This document shows positions 11,901 through 26,900 of a stretch of DNA of 64,000 nucleotides, in pieces. Position 1 is the first letter of the stretch, and each line of letters opens with the position of its first letter. The translations under genes and the position numbers were made by a program. The DNA is taken from contig OU612074.1 of the NCBI GenBank assembly GCA_914767715.1, positions 2,683,501 through 2,747,500 of the forward strand, in the 5' to 3' direction. The stretch comes from Membranipora membranacea (lineage: Eukaryota > Bryozoa > Gymnolaemata > Cheilostomatida > Membraniporidae). The notes under the pieces are model-generated. The model was not told the DNA's origin, ran no database searches, and saw only the letters and a list, made by a program, of their open reading frames with translations.

Positions 11901-14900
11901 TGTGATCCCTTTCAGGCTTGTTCAATCAATCATGTAGAACATTCTTCCCCCTGGTTTTATGTTCTTAGACACTTATATGCTGATCACAGCATAAGGGATA
12001 AGGTAATTGAATGTAGTCTCTAGTATGATGACTTGTTCATATTCTTTTTAACCAATCATCTTCAGCTGCAAAGAACTATTCAGACCGGAAGTTCTCTCAT
12101 GGTAACATGTTTTTACATAATTACTATTTCTGTTCTGTTTGCATGTTTACAATATTTGTGTATTTTATATTCCCAGCACCGATAAGGTAAGTGTTACCGT
12201 AGTCAACCTGATTACAGCTTAAGCCAGGGGTAGTGAAATATACCTGTATTAATCCTTAACACAGCCAAATATATGTGCTAATAGACTAGTAGCTTACCTA
12301 ACCTGTATGAACAAGCTTTTTTTTGGGGGGGGGGGGGGGCAAAGTTACAGGCTACCAAGCTGTTTTTACTAATGGCTGACACTGCTCTGTGTCCGTGCAA
12401 AATTTTATAAAATGGTATCTCAATGCTTATGTCGATCTAATTCTCTTGGGTACATGGGTAAATATATCACCGAGGCATTTCAAAAATGATCTAGGAACAC
12501 CTGAATAATGATAAAGCGTTTGTTTGTTTATCCAATCCAAAATACCAACTGCAATCCAGAAGAGACTTTCAACTGAAAATTGTTGACTCATTGATGAACT
12601 ATCTGCATGTATTCTTAAAAAGAATTTGTTTATATACCTTCTGAAAAGAATGGCATATTTCAAATTGAGGATCCCTCAGTGTCAGTGTATCTGATATATG
12701 AGTTGCTGTATGGTCGTTCGATGTTATTATTGACTCCCCATATCACCCTTTATTCCTCCCAGACTATAACGAGTTCGAGTTCTCATCGACTAGAGAAGAG
12801 AGATTTCACAGACAGATAGCCGAAGAGCTCACCAGGTCTATGGAACAAACAGGTCAGTTGTTCCACACTAGGGCTTGGTTTTGTGTCTGGTTTGAATCCA
12901 GGCTGAATATTTAGGTTTGGAAGGTTGATTCCTTACACTGATTACACCTCTCTTAAAAGGAAGATAAGGCTCTAAAGCTGCGTTTATACTTCCATTTAAT
13001 CGACCGAATACTCATCCAATGATTTCGATTGAATCTATAAGCTACCATCGGACGCACGAATCTATCAGAGAATGGTCACATAGTACAGATAGATCAGTGC
13101 ATTCAATGATCGCTTTTATAATCAATCAAGATCGGTGGTTGAGTATTCGGCCGGTTAATTGGCAGTATAATCACAGCTTTTGAAGAATTTATTTTCTGTC
13201 GAGAGCAGGTGTAAACGATCTGGTGCCAAGTGTGAAGCATATTCTTATATTTTACTCCCTATCTTACTTTTTAGGAAGTGCCCTAGTTGAAGGAAGTGGT
13301 GGACAAACTCCATTCTCTAAAGTGGCCTCTTTTCTCAAGCTTATCGGTGAGTTACTTGTCCTGAATCCTAGAAGAATTCTAAACATATTACCAACCAAGT
13401 ATAATCAGCAATATGCACAATCCAAATTAGCGGCACCCTCATAAGAATATTCCCTGGGTGAGTTGAGCATTTGCAGATGGAAAATATCACCTTTTTGCAC
13501 GGGCTTGAATTAGTGTTCCTCATGGTTAGCTAACATTTAGCTAATATTGGTGTTGCTTACATTAATCTTCCCACAAACTAGCTAAACCAAACTCTAGCCA
13601 ACTCTTCTAGTGCAGCACAAAGCTGTGCAAAATTCATATGTTATCCTAAAATATAAGACATATTTATACACTCATGATTTGATACATCAGGCATATTTTA
13701 CTAGCTGCCCGTGATGTGGAGCCGTTAATCAATGAAATAATGAGGAGAGAACTAAGAGCTCATCACCGCCCAGCAGCTGCACAGGAAATAGTAGATTACC
13801 CAGAATTCAGTACTGTAGTAGAACATACAGCGAGAGCGATGCCTACACAAGGTGGATGGACAGAGGTGAGTTAGAATAAATAAACTCACAACCTATCCTT
13901 TCAATAAGGTGCAGTATGTATGTGACTTTTAACATTTAGTCATAGATTTTGGCCATTTGTTGATGTGTTTGGCTATGCAGACTTACACAAACTTCAAATA
14001 ATATCATCTTTGCCATTTCAATATTACAATCCTGGCTTCATTACCGACCACTAACAACACCAGCTCCAAAGGTTATCTAGGGCTTAACATGTACACTCTC
14101 TCAACAACTAGGTGTTGACCTATACTGTAGGGATATGTATAATTCATATATATATATATATAATATTGTTAACTTTATTAGAAACTGATCAGAGCATGAG
14201 GCGAATAAGATCATGTTTTACAATTATAAAATTGGACTATAAATGAAACAACACTATGAAAAAGATAAAAAGTGTTATGCTGTATCTAATAATATTCAAT
14301 GCATAATATTTACTGGTCATTGCATGTAAAACTCAATACTCTCAATCAGAAATATTCATTAAACAAACTGCTCCCTAACAATACCGTTTGATGTGTGGGG
14401 CATACGAGCTGTTGATGGTTTCTGCCCGTTTGTGGATTGGGAATATATTGATGTAATTGGTGTGATGAGTTTTGTTTCACCTTCTCTACAGATCATATTA
14501 ACTTTTTCCCATCATTCACACAGATCGCACTGTATATGAGGATATGTAGACAGTTTGTCGATCAGATGCTACAGAAAGGTCATGAGAAGGTCACATATAT
14601 TGCTGACTACACGGCCAGGTTTATATTTGAGAGAGCTGCTCAATTCCTCATCGAGAACGGAGGATGGGTAAGAACTGAAGTAGCCTCATATAATATTTAT
14701 TATGTATACTTTATTTTATTTAATATAAAATGAATATATGAAATATTAATTATTCTGATATAAGGTTACCAAAGTTCTTCTATTTATAAGACAATATTTA
14801 TTGCTATCCAAAATGGTTAGGAGTTATCTACTCCCTGATGCTGAGTGGGCAAATCTTAAGTATGACAAAGTTTTATCAAATATGTAACAATCAATTTGCT

Positions 14901-17900
14901 GATCAGTTATGTTCAGTGGCATTCAACTGATTGAGAGATCAGGGAAAAGGATCAATGATGTCAAAAACAACCCTATCAATGAAGTTATCTGATGTATTTT
15001 ATTAAACTGGGTATTCACTGATTAAACTTCCGATTCTGTTGATATTTTATGTAATCTTCATATTTTGTAGGGAGCCGTGGCGAATATGTCACCAAGTAAT
15101 CCGCTGTTTGTATCATCAAGTAGCTCCAATGCTGGTATATCTCCCTCACAGGGTAAGTTATGCAGCCTAATTTTAATCAAATTATGAGAATTTTGAGTAG
15201 AAACACTTTAAACTTATGGAACCGATAGCCATAAACTATTCCACTAGAACCCCATAACCCGTCTGATACAAACCTATTCTTAGTAAAAATAAATGAAATC
15301 AACTAAATAGTGTGCACATACATCACTACAGTTTTCATGTCCGCATATATTATGTGTTTGATTAAAAGTCTAAATATTCAGGGCACTTGTTCTGTTTTAC
15401 TGTAGGTCAAAACAAACCAAGTGCAGACAACAAATCAGCAGGGCTTAGCAAACATAAAGCTTCAAGAAATACTAAAACTGCAGAAAGTAACTCTTCATCA
15501 GCAGAACTTGTCCTGAAGCCAGCAAACTTCTACTGGTCATCAGCTAGCTCCTCTAACCAGGATAACTCCACACAGAGCAACAGTCCTAACTACCCTCCTA
15601 ACTCCACACAGAGCAACAGTCCTAACTACCCTCCTAACTCCACACAGAGCAACAGTCCTACCTACCCTCCTCCTCTGCAAGAGATCGTCTACCCTACACA
15701 CTCACAGCCTCACAGTCCTAACTACCCTCCTCCTCTGCAAGAGATCGTCTCCCCTACACACTCACAGCCTCACAGTCCTAACTACCCTCCTCCTCTGCAA
15801 GAGATCGTCTCCCCTACACACTCACAGCCTCACAGTCCTAACTACCCTCCTCCTCTTCAAGAGATCGTCTACCCTACAATCTCACTGACTCACAGTCCTA
15901 ACTACCCTCCTCAGGTAGCGATTGTCTCCCCTACAGGCTCACTGACTCACAGTCCTATCGTCCCTCCTCCTTCAGTGTCCTCCGGCTACAGTCCTAGAGT
16001 AGAGGATAACAATAATTCAGGTGCGAAAGCTGATGGGGTCACTGATGATGTTAGGCAAGAATCAGGAGACTGCGCTGACGGCTCATCGGGACGTAACAGA
16101 AGTCGGCGCCGTGGTGGTCCTAGATTACCAGATGGCTCTGTGAGCTACACTATAGATAAGCGTAACTACAAGGTTACAGAGTACGATTATGGGACTATGA
16201 AACTGAGAGCAGCCACTAACAGGCTCAGCAGGGGTGCTAACTCACCCCAATCCAGAGAGAAACATACAGATAGGATACATCACATCCCTACAGTACATGA
16301 GCGTATATTTGGTGATCAGCAGAGGGTTGATCAGGTACAGCAGAGTGAGAGACAAATAGGGTGAGTGCTGTGTAGCCCAAAATAAGTAAAGGGGCCTTTG
16401 TTGATTATCACAACTAGTCACAATCTATGAATCCTGAGCTACAGCAGTCATGAGTTGCAAGCATCATGTAATCTATGGTTACAAGCCAGCAGCTCTGTTG
16501 CTCACATCCCGTAATGCATGGCACATATATTCTCAGCTTTTTAGGGGGCTCATCAAACAGCCCCATTTAGATTTTGTGACACTTTGTCATCAAATAATTG
16601 TTCAACTGTAGAATACTAAAATCCAAAGTGCGTCCTCAAACTAAATAGTTGTGGGGTTATAATAAATGATGTCATCTACAATTCCACTAAATATGTTTCA
16701 TAAGTGTCATATGCAGCATTTAGAAAAATTGTCAAACGTTTCTAATAATGATTTCAGATCCAAAGAGGATAATTCTCAGAGTGAGGATACAGATTCAGTG
16801 ACTACTGAACATTTCCCAGTAACCCTCTTACCTTCTACCAGACTAGTGAAAGGTATGTGGGGTGATACTAGTCTGATTATTCTCAGGTCGTAGGTCTTAG
16901 GTCTCATTCTACTAAGACTGTAAAGCTGAATGTCTTGTAAATAAATATTACATGTTAGAATTTAGTTCCTTCCAACTCCTTGTTGCAACTATCAAGTTTG
17001 GTTATAGGTCGCAGAGTTTATTTGGTTGGATGCATAAATATGACCATCCTAATCTGTACCATCTGCCTAAGTTGCTGCTGTGGGTTAAGCTGAAACAAAG
17101 TTGTGAAATAAAGTGATTCTTAAATAATTTGATGATTTTAAAAAATTGTTACAATTGTACGGTAGGTTCCCTTATCTGTGTCTATATATTTGAATCATCT
17201 CAATAATTATCAAAAAATGTAACAAGAAGCTTGAATTGTTTGTTTATGATAATATGCCTCTGTCATGCATTTATAACTATGGTTATGTTTAAAAAGCAGG
17301 ATGGCTGATTATACAAAGGTAAGCTATAGTGTGGCGTGGTGTAGTGTAGTGTACCTTATTATTGTAGTGCTCGTAGTTAGAACGGCTTATACTCCCAACT
17401 GCCACAATAGACTAGACTCATAGGCTTCCAAAATAACTCTCATGGTTTAACTTACACTTAAGGTAATGTCAAAGACCGATCCGAATATCAACATATCATA
17501 TACCGTTGGAAAGCTTTTTCTTGAATTTAACGCAAAATAATGGCCAAAAACACCTCAAAAGTCCCAAAAAATAGCTGGCATTCTTTTGCGTTAAATTCAA
17601 GAAAAACGAAGGTGCAGGGAAAAACGCTTTTGGCATTTCCTGTGTGCACCATGGCTAATGAAAGCGGCTTCGTATGTGAGAACTTTCAAAAATAACTTTG
17701 TTTGGCCACAATAATGGTCATCTGGACAGCACATGTGATGTTATGCAAAAGTTGCAAAAAATATTAGCTGTATTCGAGAGTCTACTGTTTTCGCAATATG
17801 CAAGCTAATTTGTTGAAAGTTAATAGGTATGACATTTGAAGTGTACTCTTAGGGAAAATCATAATTAATTTTGTTTCGAGCCTATGATCTGTTCTGAATT

Positions 17901-20900
17901 AATGATTGAAATTTCACATATTTTCACGGCTTCACAAAAAAAATGCATTTATGGCGTGACGTAAAAAGTCAGTTTAGACTAGTCATATATCAAAGAAAAT
18001 CAAATTTTAAGATGAACGCAATCTCTAAGTATGCATTCCACCTGTTTTGAAATTTCTTGCATTTAATTTGACTCCTCCATCTGCTTTGACAAAAACAGCG
18101 ATTTCTGCTTCATTTCCTCCCTTTAATGACACAACGTCATCGAATCAAGTTTTTGTTCAGGTATTCATTTTCAGTAGCTCGGCAGCTTTCCAACGGTATA
18201 TGATATGTTGATATTCGGATCGGTCTTTGACATTACCTTAAACTAAACATCGCAACTTAAATTGTATGAGACTTAGTCCTTTGTCTAGACTGCTTTTAAT
18301 AATTGATTCCACAAGGCTGAAACATTATCAGGAGAGATAACCCCAAGTTTTCACTATTTTGTAAAAATATGAGATGGTTTAAGCGTTAGCTCGACTTATA
18401 GAGAATTCAATTATATATCATCCAATGATTTCCAATCACAGCAAAATGCATGGCAATGATAACCACATCTGCATGTAAAAAAAGCAAAGTCAAAATCTGA
18501 TCTAACATCTTAATCAGCACATAAACAATCAACTAGAGGTTACTAATTTGTAAATAACGCAGCTAATTAGCTTAGCTATTGCATCTCCTATTATAACCCA
18601 CTATCTCCTCTGCTCACTAAACAACTCGGTAAGTCAGCAATGCTTCGGAGCTGACATGATTTACTATACATCATTATTATATAAAAGTTAGGATATACAA
18701 GCAGCACTGATTTATAATATATACACCCACAAGACGTGTGAATATCACAAGTTGAACGCACCGGCGGTGGAACAACCTTGGATGTCTTAAACTAGTATTT
18801 GAAATAAAACAACACGGATATTGCATCTTAAGTAATTAGTAATAACAAAGCACTGTTAGATGAGTGAATACTCAGCTTTATATTTATCTGAGCGTAGAGT
18901 TAGTCATCAGAGAGACTGGTGAGGGTGCTGCCGGCTTAATAACACTGACCACACGATGTCATTAACAGGTAACCATGCTTTCTATAACAAATCACTATGA
19001 CTGGGGATTGTCTGTTCTTCATATTTGTCTTACAAATAGGTTAAGTGGGGCATGACATTAATTCTACCGTTGTACAATTAACTGTAAATTTCACTGCAAA
19101 TCGACTGTCAGGTCATATTCTAGTATATTTAAATGGTAAAATTGTTTGCATCATTAACTGTGGGTTGGAATATCCTAATGGGTATTTGACTTACATGTGC
19201 TTAATTGTTTCAAAACGCTTCCCCCTCTCCTCCTTCCCCCGGTTCAGTCACAATATTTTCACATGAACATGCGATCTGCGTACTCCTCTGTAGGGTTACC
19301 GTTGACATATCTGTATATGGGATAACTGATCGATTGATTCCAGCAGTAATGATGTGGTAACGAGATAATATTCAATTGCAGTGATACTACTTTTTGTACT
19401 GGTGCCGGTGCCTGGTTCTCAATATAGCAAAGTGTTTATCCCAAGCGGCCTTTTTATAAACTATATCGGTTAATCTGATTTCCACTAGACCTACGATTCC
19501 ATCGAAAATTTATTAGTAGTTTGTTTCATTTATGTAGAGCTGCGGGCAATCGATCAAGCTCAGGCTCTGCGTTTTGTGTTAACATCATATCCTCAACATG
19601 AGTGGTAATTGATACTGTGAACAAGGTTTTTGTTTACTTGATACCAATAAGGTAACCTTCATTCTTATGCTCTGTACCCTCTTCACCATACCATCCCATC
19701 ATGCAATAATCTGGAATTCCAAAATGCAGTTCATCACTATAAAAGCTATTCTGTCAGTGGTGCATTGTGGGATAATTCCTCTTATATCTCTCTCCTGTAT
19801 GAAGTCTTGTAATGACTTTGTTATTGTTACAGGTGATGAGCAGCGGTCCCCGATGATTGAGAGTGATACAACAGAGTCATCTCCCCTTGAAGCCTCTGCC
19901 AGCCTCTCCTCCTTAAGCTCAGACCAGCATGTCAGCGGCAGCGCCTCCACAACAGAGGCAGCACCAGCCAATCAGCAGCAGAGTAAGTCACTATTCTCTG
20001 TTATCTCATCAGCAGCAAACGGTAAACGGAAAAATAAAAGTAAGAAGAAAAGTAAGAAAGACAAGGGAGGCGAGTCAGAGAGCGGTGGAGGGATTGTAAG
20101 CAAACTGAAAAGTCCTCTCAAATTGTTCAGCAGCGGCAACAAAGATGGAAAGAACAAACACTCCAATACTGACCTGACAGCGCAAGAAAGTGATGAGCAT
20201 ACTATAGAAGCTGGGAGTAGCCGAGATAGCGTGATGTCATTGTCAATGTCGAGCGAATTCAACCAGTCATTTTCTGATAACCTCCTGGATCAAAGCGATC
20301 AGACAGTTAGTATAAAATCATCTGACTTCCCTCCAGCTAATGGAGATGGTTTGTCTAACCAATCAACCAGCGAAGCAGCTTCTGAGAATTTTGAAGAAGA
20401 GGAACCGTTTGACATTTTTGCTCCGACTCCTCCTGGGAGGCGCAAGCTCAGCTGGGCTGAACAAGTCGAACAAGAGGAAGCTGCTAATGGTGGCCATCTT
20501 GGATTTGATGACAATTTTGCAGACAACGAATTCATACTCTGTGATGGACAAATATTTTCGATGAGCTCTTTCGATACCGATTTTCCATCTAGCGGAGATA
20601 ATGAGTTGTTTCCAGACGATGACTTTAACAGGCTTTATGATGACATCATGCAATCTGTGAATAACAGTACTGGGGATTTAACTTCGATGCCTCTACCCTC
20701 CATACCTGAAGAGACACAGAGCTGTGAATCTCATGACGCTACCATCGTGGAGGATAACCAATTAAGTCATATAGAAAGTGATACTCCACTACAACATCAA
20801 TTAGCACATTTAACATTGGAGTTCACACACGCCCTGGACGGTGAGTCCTGTGTTCACACAGTGGAAGGCCGCGGTGATGGCGCGGAATCTACATGTATTC

Positions 20901-23900
20901 AATCTCACACCTTGCCAGAAAATCAATACCAGCAGCTTACGAGAGTAGGCAATGTGATACCGAGACTAGAAGCCCTAGACACAAACACCAAACACAACAC
21001 TCCTCATAATCTACAAGATAAACGCATGGAAGACACATTCATTAGTCGCTCAGATAAAAGTGGTGAGGTTCATTGTACATCTGATGATACTGAAGGCTCC
21101 TTTAACACTGACAGCGCTGAAACAACAGAGAATCAACCTTTAAATAACCTCAATAGACCATCGACCGGCAGCGCTTTTGATATCAGTCACAATATACATT
21201 ACAATAGGCTAACAGACAGCGGGCGAAGCTTCGATAATAATAACGACATTAGTACTTATAATCAAAGCGGCAGCTCCTCAGCAGCATTAGATAATGATGA
21301 GACTTTCTCTTCCTCACATCACAAAAATAACATCACTGGATTCATATTAGAGGATATTAAATCTAAGTCAGCGCTGCTGATTACGTCATCAGAAGCTAAT
21401 ACTTATAACTGTACTGTTACAGCTCCGGCAGCACTAGCTACAGAGACAGCAACGGGGGATATGGATGTGAGGGATAAGGCTAGTGATAATACTATCATGG
21501 ATACAACACCTGGAGAAGGAGAATCTGAAGGGCGGTCAGAACTGTCGGCCTTGGAAGAAGGACAGAAGGATGATGCAAGTGGTGAGTTTGAGTGACATAT
21601 TTTGAGATATTCTGGATTTAAAGCCTATCAGTAGCTACAAAATCAAGACTGTTCTGCACTGATCAAATTGTTGACATACAGGAATATTGAAAATATGCTC
21701 CATCCAGATTGCTATTTGCAGTGAGTCTTTTTTTTGTTTCGTTGTTATGGTTATGACACTTCAATTGGAACTGCACAGGCATGACAAAACCACTAACCAC
21801 AAAATTGGTCATTTTTCATTTAAAAATTTATAAATTGAATTGAAATATATTCAATTGATCCTTTGAAATCCTCCGCCCAAATAATATTTATTTCACACCT
21901 AATATGAATTTTGCTGTTATACATTTGGTAGTATCTGTCAGTAGTTCTAACTTATGTTCCACTTAGTTAAAACATCAGCTTTTCTGTTATGGAAGATCTG
22001 TTACAGAGCCTTTACATCGATCTACTGTTATGTTTATTTTCACAGTTGGGCAGCACAGGACATTGACTTCTAAGTCTGTTTAAAATTGTCCATGGGTTGT
22101 TGTCATTCATATAACCATTTTTCATTCATTATGTATTCATTATAATTTGCACTGAAATAATGTTGTTCAAAATAAGGAGTTGTCCATCCATTTTTGTGCT
22201 TTTAAAAAAATTGGGACAACTCCCATTCCGTCACATTATGAATTTTATTGCTCATTCTGGTTGATATTGATACATTGACATGTTAATGTTGGTCAATTAT
22301 TCTCAGCCATAAATGATTTGTTTATTATATTCTGACTTGAAGCTACCTAAGATATGTAATGCTGTAACGCCATAACTTTTTCACTTGTGGAATTGACGAC
22401 ACCTTGGTCAATGTTCTATGGAGAAGATCAAGCTGTGCTCTCTGTATTCCTTAGGCAGCTCACCACGCTATTAATTCACCATTTTATGCTGCCAGCTTAA
22501 CCTCAAACTAGCCAATCATATCAGACTGTGCTAATATTGGTTTTGTCACTGGATCATGTTTGGGATTAAATTTCTAACAATATTAAATCTAGTAAATTAC
22601 GTACATACCATCACAGAATAATATTATGTGTTGTTCATGATGTTGAAGGCAGTTAGTGCAATGTGTAAATACCAGCCTGTATGGCACTTAGAATAATGAC
22701 AATATCAATATCAGATTAATAACTATTTTCCCAATCATTTGAGGACACATAATATGACATGTTGTTGCCGTAGTCCTATGTGTGCGGACCTAGCAGTGCT
22801 AGTCTACGTGCTAACTTGCATACACGTGTTACTCGTCTACAGAATCTTAGAGGACTTGCGTAAACTGCTGACTTAATATTTTTAGTTGTACATGAGGCAG
22901 CCGATAATCCAGGCACAGATTTAGATGTCGGTGAGACAAACCGGCAACAGAAAGAACCGGAGGTGAGTGGTTAGTGTAAGTTACTGTAAAGTTCAGTCTC
23001 CGGTTCTTGAGCACAATATACGTAACAATGCATATCAGATATACATTGTTGCGTATATTGTCTGTGTATATTGTTGCTTATATTGGTTTGCATTTCACAG
23101 TGTCAACCTGCGACTGCAAGGAATATTTCGCTGTAGTTGTCTGCTGGCCATGGCTACAGCTACACTTGAATGTTTTATCTGGTCGGCTTTGCCTCGTGAA
23201 AACATGATTATGCCCTGTAACTTAAAGCTGTTTATATCAGGGAGGGGTGGGGGTGGGTATATCCCACCCTCCCTGGTTATATCCATTATTAAGACTACAG
23301 ATCCGTGTCTGAGCTGGCAAATAAATCTGGATAAGCGGTTAGGAGTTAATTGAAATATCCTCACAGAATCACTGGTAACCACCTTATAATCCTCGATAAT
23401 GACCTCTAAGTCACCTCAGAAATGCCTCACCAAGTATGCGGCTATTTCTGTCCTCTTGTTATCGTTAGATTGTTACTTTGAGGGGTATTGCTGGATTATT
23501 GAGGTATTACATCTATTATTTTAATGTCATGGTTCACTCAAATAATAGGTAGGAGGATTGCCGTAAGGGTTTCCCTTGGTTACGGTGATGGTTAATAAAC
23601 CATTGCTAGGTCTTCATCATCTCCCCACCCACGCTTGACTTCATCAAAAGTGGCACTTCCCACTAACATATGATCTACCCTCTCCCTTATCCAGTGGAGG
23701 TTCATAGCCAAGCGATTTTCGCTCTTACTTTAGTTTCATTGTGATTACAAGAGCTGAAACGGAACGTTTTTATTCAGTTCCCTTAGCATGACATTTGCTC
23801 CTTGCAAATTGTCAAATTATCGTTTGGAAGCTCATCAAGTTTACAGCAACATTTCAAAGCTCAATGGTAATGTTGGGGATATACAGTATGACATGTCCTT

Positions 23901-26900
23901 AAAAATAGTTGTGGGTAAATAATGTCAAGTTTCCTGTTTTACCCATAATCAATTACTATAACGTTCCACATGGGTTGCCTGGAGTATGTCACCTGTTAAT
24001 GTTAGTTGTGTGCGGTGTACGATTGCCATGCTGTAAGTTTAGATCTGCTTATTCAGTCTGCAACAAGATCATTATCACATGGAAACAGCAAGGTACTGTC
24101 AACTTTAACTCTTCTGTCACATGTCTGCATTCAGTATTGTGTGTGTGTTTTTTTTGTAATTGATACAACGATACTTTAAAACCTATGCAAAGCGTTGTAA
24201 CTAAGAGTTTTCTGTTATGGCAGTTAACTATCCCTCTTTCAGAGTAAGGTAGTAAGCTTTTAACTTTTGTAGACCTAGTTATACAACTGCAACTACAGCT
24301 AACCCTTACATCATTCCTCCCTCTATTCTACTTTATATGTCCTCACACATGAGGTGAAAAGTTTCGCCCTTTCACAAATACTTGATCATAATATTATGTA
24401 ACACGCTCACTGCAGATAATAAGCTGTATTGAAGTAATCTCTGTTTACTATTCTGAGGAAAAATTAGTTGCCTTGTTGGTGACACTATGGCTTTGTCCCC
24501 TTTTATGTTGGTATTAGCAAAGATACTGAAGTCATTGGAATCGGTACTTATGCTGCTAATGTAACAGTATGGATTGTGAACTCATAAACTTGGTAAGTGT
24601 AAAATCAGGGAATTTGTCCCAAATCCCTGTTATTACACTTTCAAGTTTTAGTAAATATTTATAATGTTATTTATGCCTGTTAAGATGTTTTGGGAGTTGT
24701 TACTACTCACACTATCAGTAGTTACAGCGTGTAGTATGGTAGTAGCCTTGTCATGTGGCCAATTTGTTGTTTTACTGGCCGCGTGACAAGAATGACAAGG
24801 CTAGAGCTGGAATGGTGGGGAGGGAGTTAAATCTCATCCTGACAAATAGAACTCGAATTCCCATGCGTCATTAATTGTAAATTATAATCGTTGACCTTAT
24901 GCTGGCACCAAGGAGTCCGCCTCACCCAAATCTAACCGCATGGCCCTGATTCTGTACCAGCTCTTAAAGACTTTGTTTTAGGCTGCTCTTTTGTATCACA
25001 TCTTATTCTCCATATTTTATTCTATCATGTGAGCGATTTTCAGCTTTAGAATCCAAATATTGAGGAAGTTATGGCCTCTCAAACTTCCGAGGTGACGGCA
25101 ATTTATTGGCAGTAAGAATCAGCCGGCAATCCCTAGGGTACGTCACAGTTGGTTGGTTAGTTGGTCCAAGTGGCGTGGTGATGGTAGCGTCGTTGCCTAT
25201 AGGTATGGGGACCCAGGTTTGATTCCCACCCAGGTCTGAATTTTGATCATCAATTATTATGTGATTATTAGTGTATTAACTAATAACTCATAATGTCTAT
25301 GTCACATGTCTATGGTTGTGACATACCCCACGGGAAACATCCGCTTATTCCCAATGCCGATTGAAGGCAATCACCCTGGAAGTTTGAGAGGCCATAACTT
25401 CCTCAATATTTGGATTCTAAAGCTGAAAATCGCTCACATGATAGAATAAAATATAGAGAATAAGATGTGATACAAAAGAGCAGCCTCAAACAAAGTCTTT
25501 AACTTGGTTGTTGACGGAATGCCACTTGCAGCAATCTGCACTCGCGGCAATGACTTAATCTTTTCTCGCGGTATTCTCAGAGCTTACACTAAAGTACCAG
25601 CATATCATCCAACAGCCTGCCAAGTCATCAGCACCTGCGGATGTTTGTTAGACAATATGTGTGCTTGTACATATGTTATACACCTGATGTATGTAATGCT
25701 CATCTCAGCCCATCTTGTAGTAATTGAAGCTCATCATGTTTGCCTCCTGCGGTTTACTGATTTATAAGAGCTTGATATTTTGTTTTGACATGATATTTAA
25801 TTTAAGAGTTTGAGCTCCCTTGGGGCTTGTCAACTAAAGCTTGAGGGTAAGAGGTCTGAATTCATCTTCTAGGTTAATTGATAAACGACATTGAGTAGGT
25901 ATATAATATGATGGAGCCTTAATGTTGTTAGGTTAAAACTTGAGATAATACTTTTCTTTTACTTCACTACACAGTCTCATTGATAAGCGATTGTAAATGT
26001 GCGAGATTTAGCATATGGTGTTTTCAAGGAATCATCAAAGGTTTCGACTTTGAAATAAGTGAAGTTTTTGCTAGCTTAGATTACCAGTGGGAAATAGTTT
26101 CCTGGTTTTTTAAAAGCTAGTGGCTATTTTAAGCGCAAAATATCTTTATATAGAGTGATTATTGACAACATAGAGCATTTTTTTCTACAGTAAAATATCA
26201 GTTTTACATAAATTACCCTCCTAGCACAATGCTGACTATCTTATTTGGCAGCGAAAGTTTGTTCGCTTGTTGACAGATGCAGTGCATCCTTACAAATCAA
26301 CTGTCGATCAGGGTTCCTGGTTATCATTTGTGTAAAATATAAACTTCATATATTATTGATTTCTTTCTTTCTCACAGAGCGACATATTAGAGGGACAAAT
26401 AGAACCACTAGTCTCAGATTCTGACCCTACTGACACTGCTGCTGTCACAGATTCTGCTGCCGGTAATCTTGCTGACTCTGATTCCGACACAGCAGCCGAT
26501 GAGGAGGAGGGAGATATGAGTATATTCGGTAACAGATCCTCTAAGAAGAAGAAGAGTTCCTCACAGGCTCACGGTCTGGACGGAGCGGGGAGGTATAATA
26601 ACCCGTATGTGGACTATAGCCCTATACAGCATGTACACAGAAAGTCTCCACCTAAAGATCTCTCTATACTCTCCAATGGAGGTGAGTGGCCGCTCAATGC
26701 GTGGATACAATTGAGCCTTACAAAAAAAATCATGGTAAATCATGATCGCTTGGTTCACGAGTGATGATGATGATGTTGATGATGATATGAATTTCATTGA
26801 ACACCGTTCAAAGCATGCCTTGTGAAGACAATTCACATCATATAAGTATGTGTCAGACAAAATTGATGCAGACCAATTTGTCCCCTCATTGTTGTATTTT

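Larger units (their letters stand above)
22963..26377. other. Large intron with foldback and hairpins
   Basis: This 3.4-kb intron of the Bcl-2-like gene contains a hairpin at 24606-24629 (CAGGGAATTTG / CAAATCCCTG) and the TTAA-flanked foldback at 24968-25498. Open frames at 22967-23353 and 25504-25767 have no supporting splice signals or composition. Confidence 0.6.

Noticed and set aside
12180-12189. 10-nt micro-exon CACCGATAAG followed by GTAAGT
   Set aside because: Inclusion would break the frame between 12101 and 12763, which join correctly without it.
13691-13704. Acceptor at 13690 (CATCAG) for the Bcl-2 core exon
   Set aside because: It gives an in-frame TAG four codons later; the AG at 13704 keeps the frame and the conserved sequence.
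25504-25767. Open frame beside the TTAA foldback
   Set aside because: It lies within an intron, has no domain features and no splice context.
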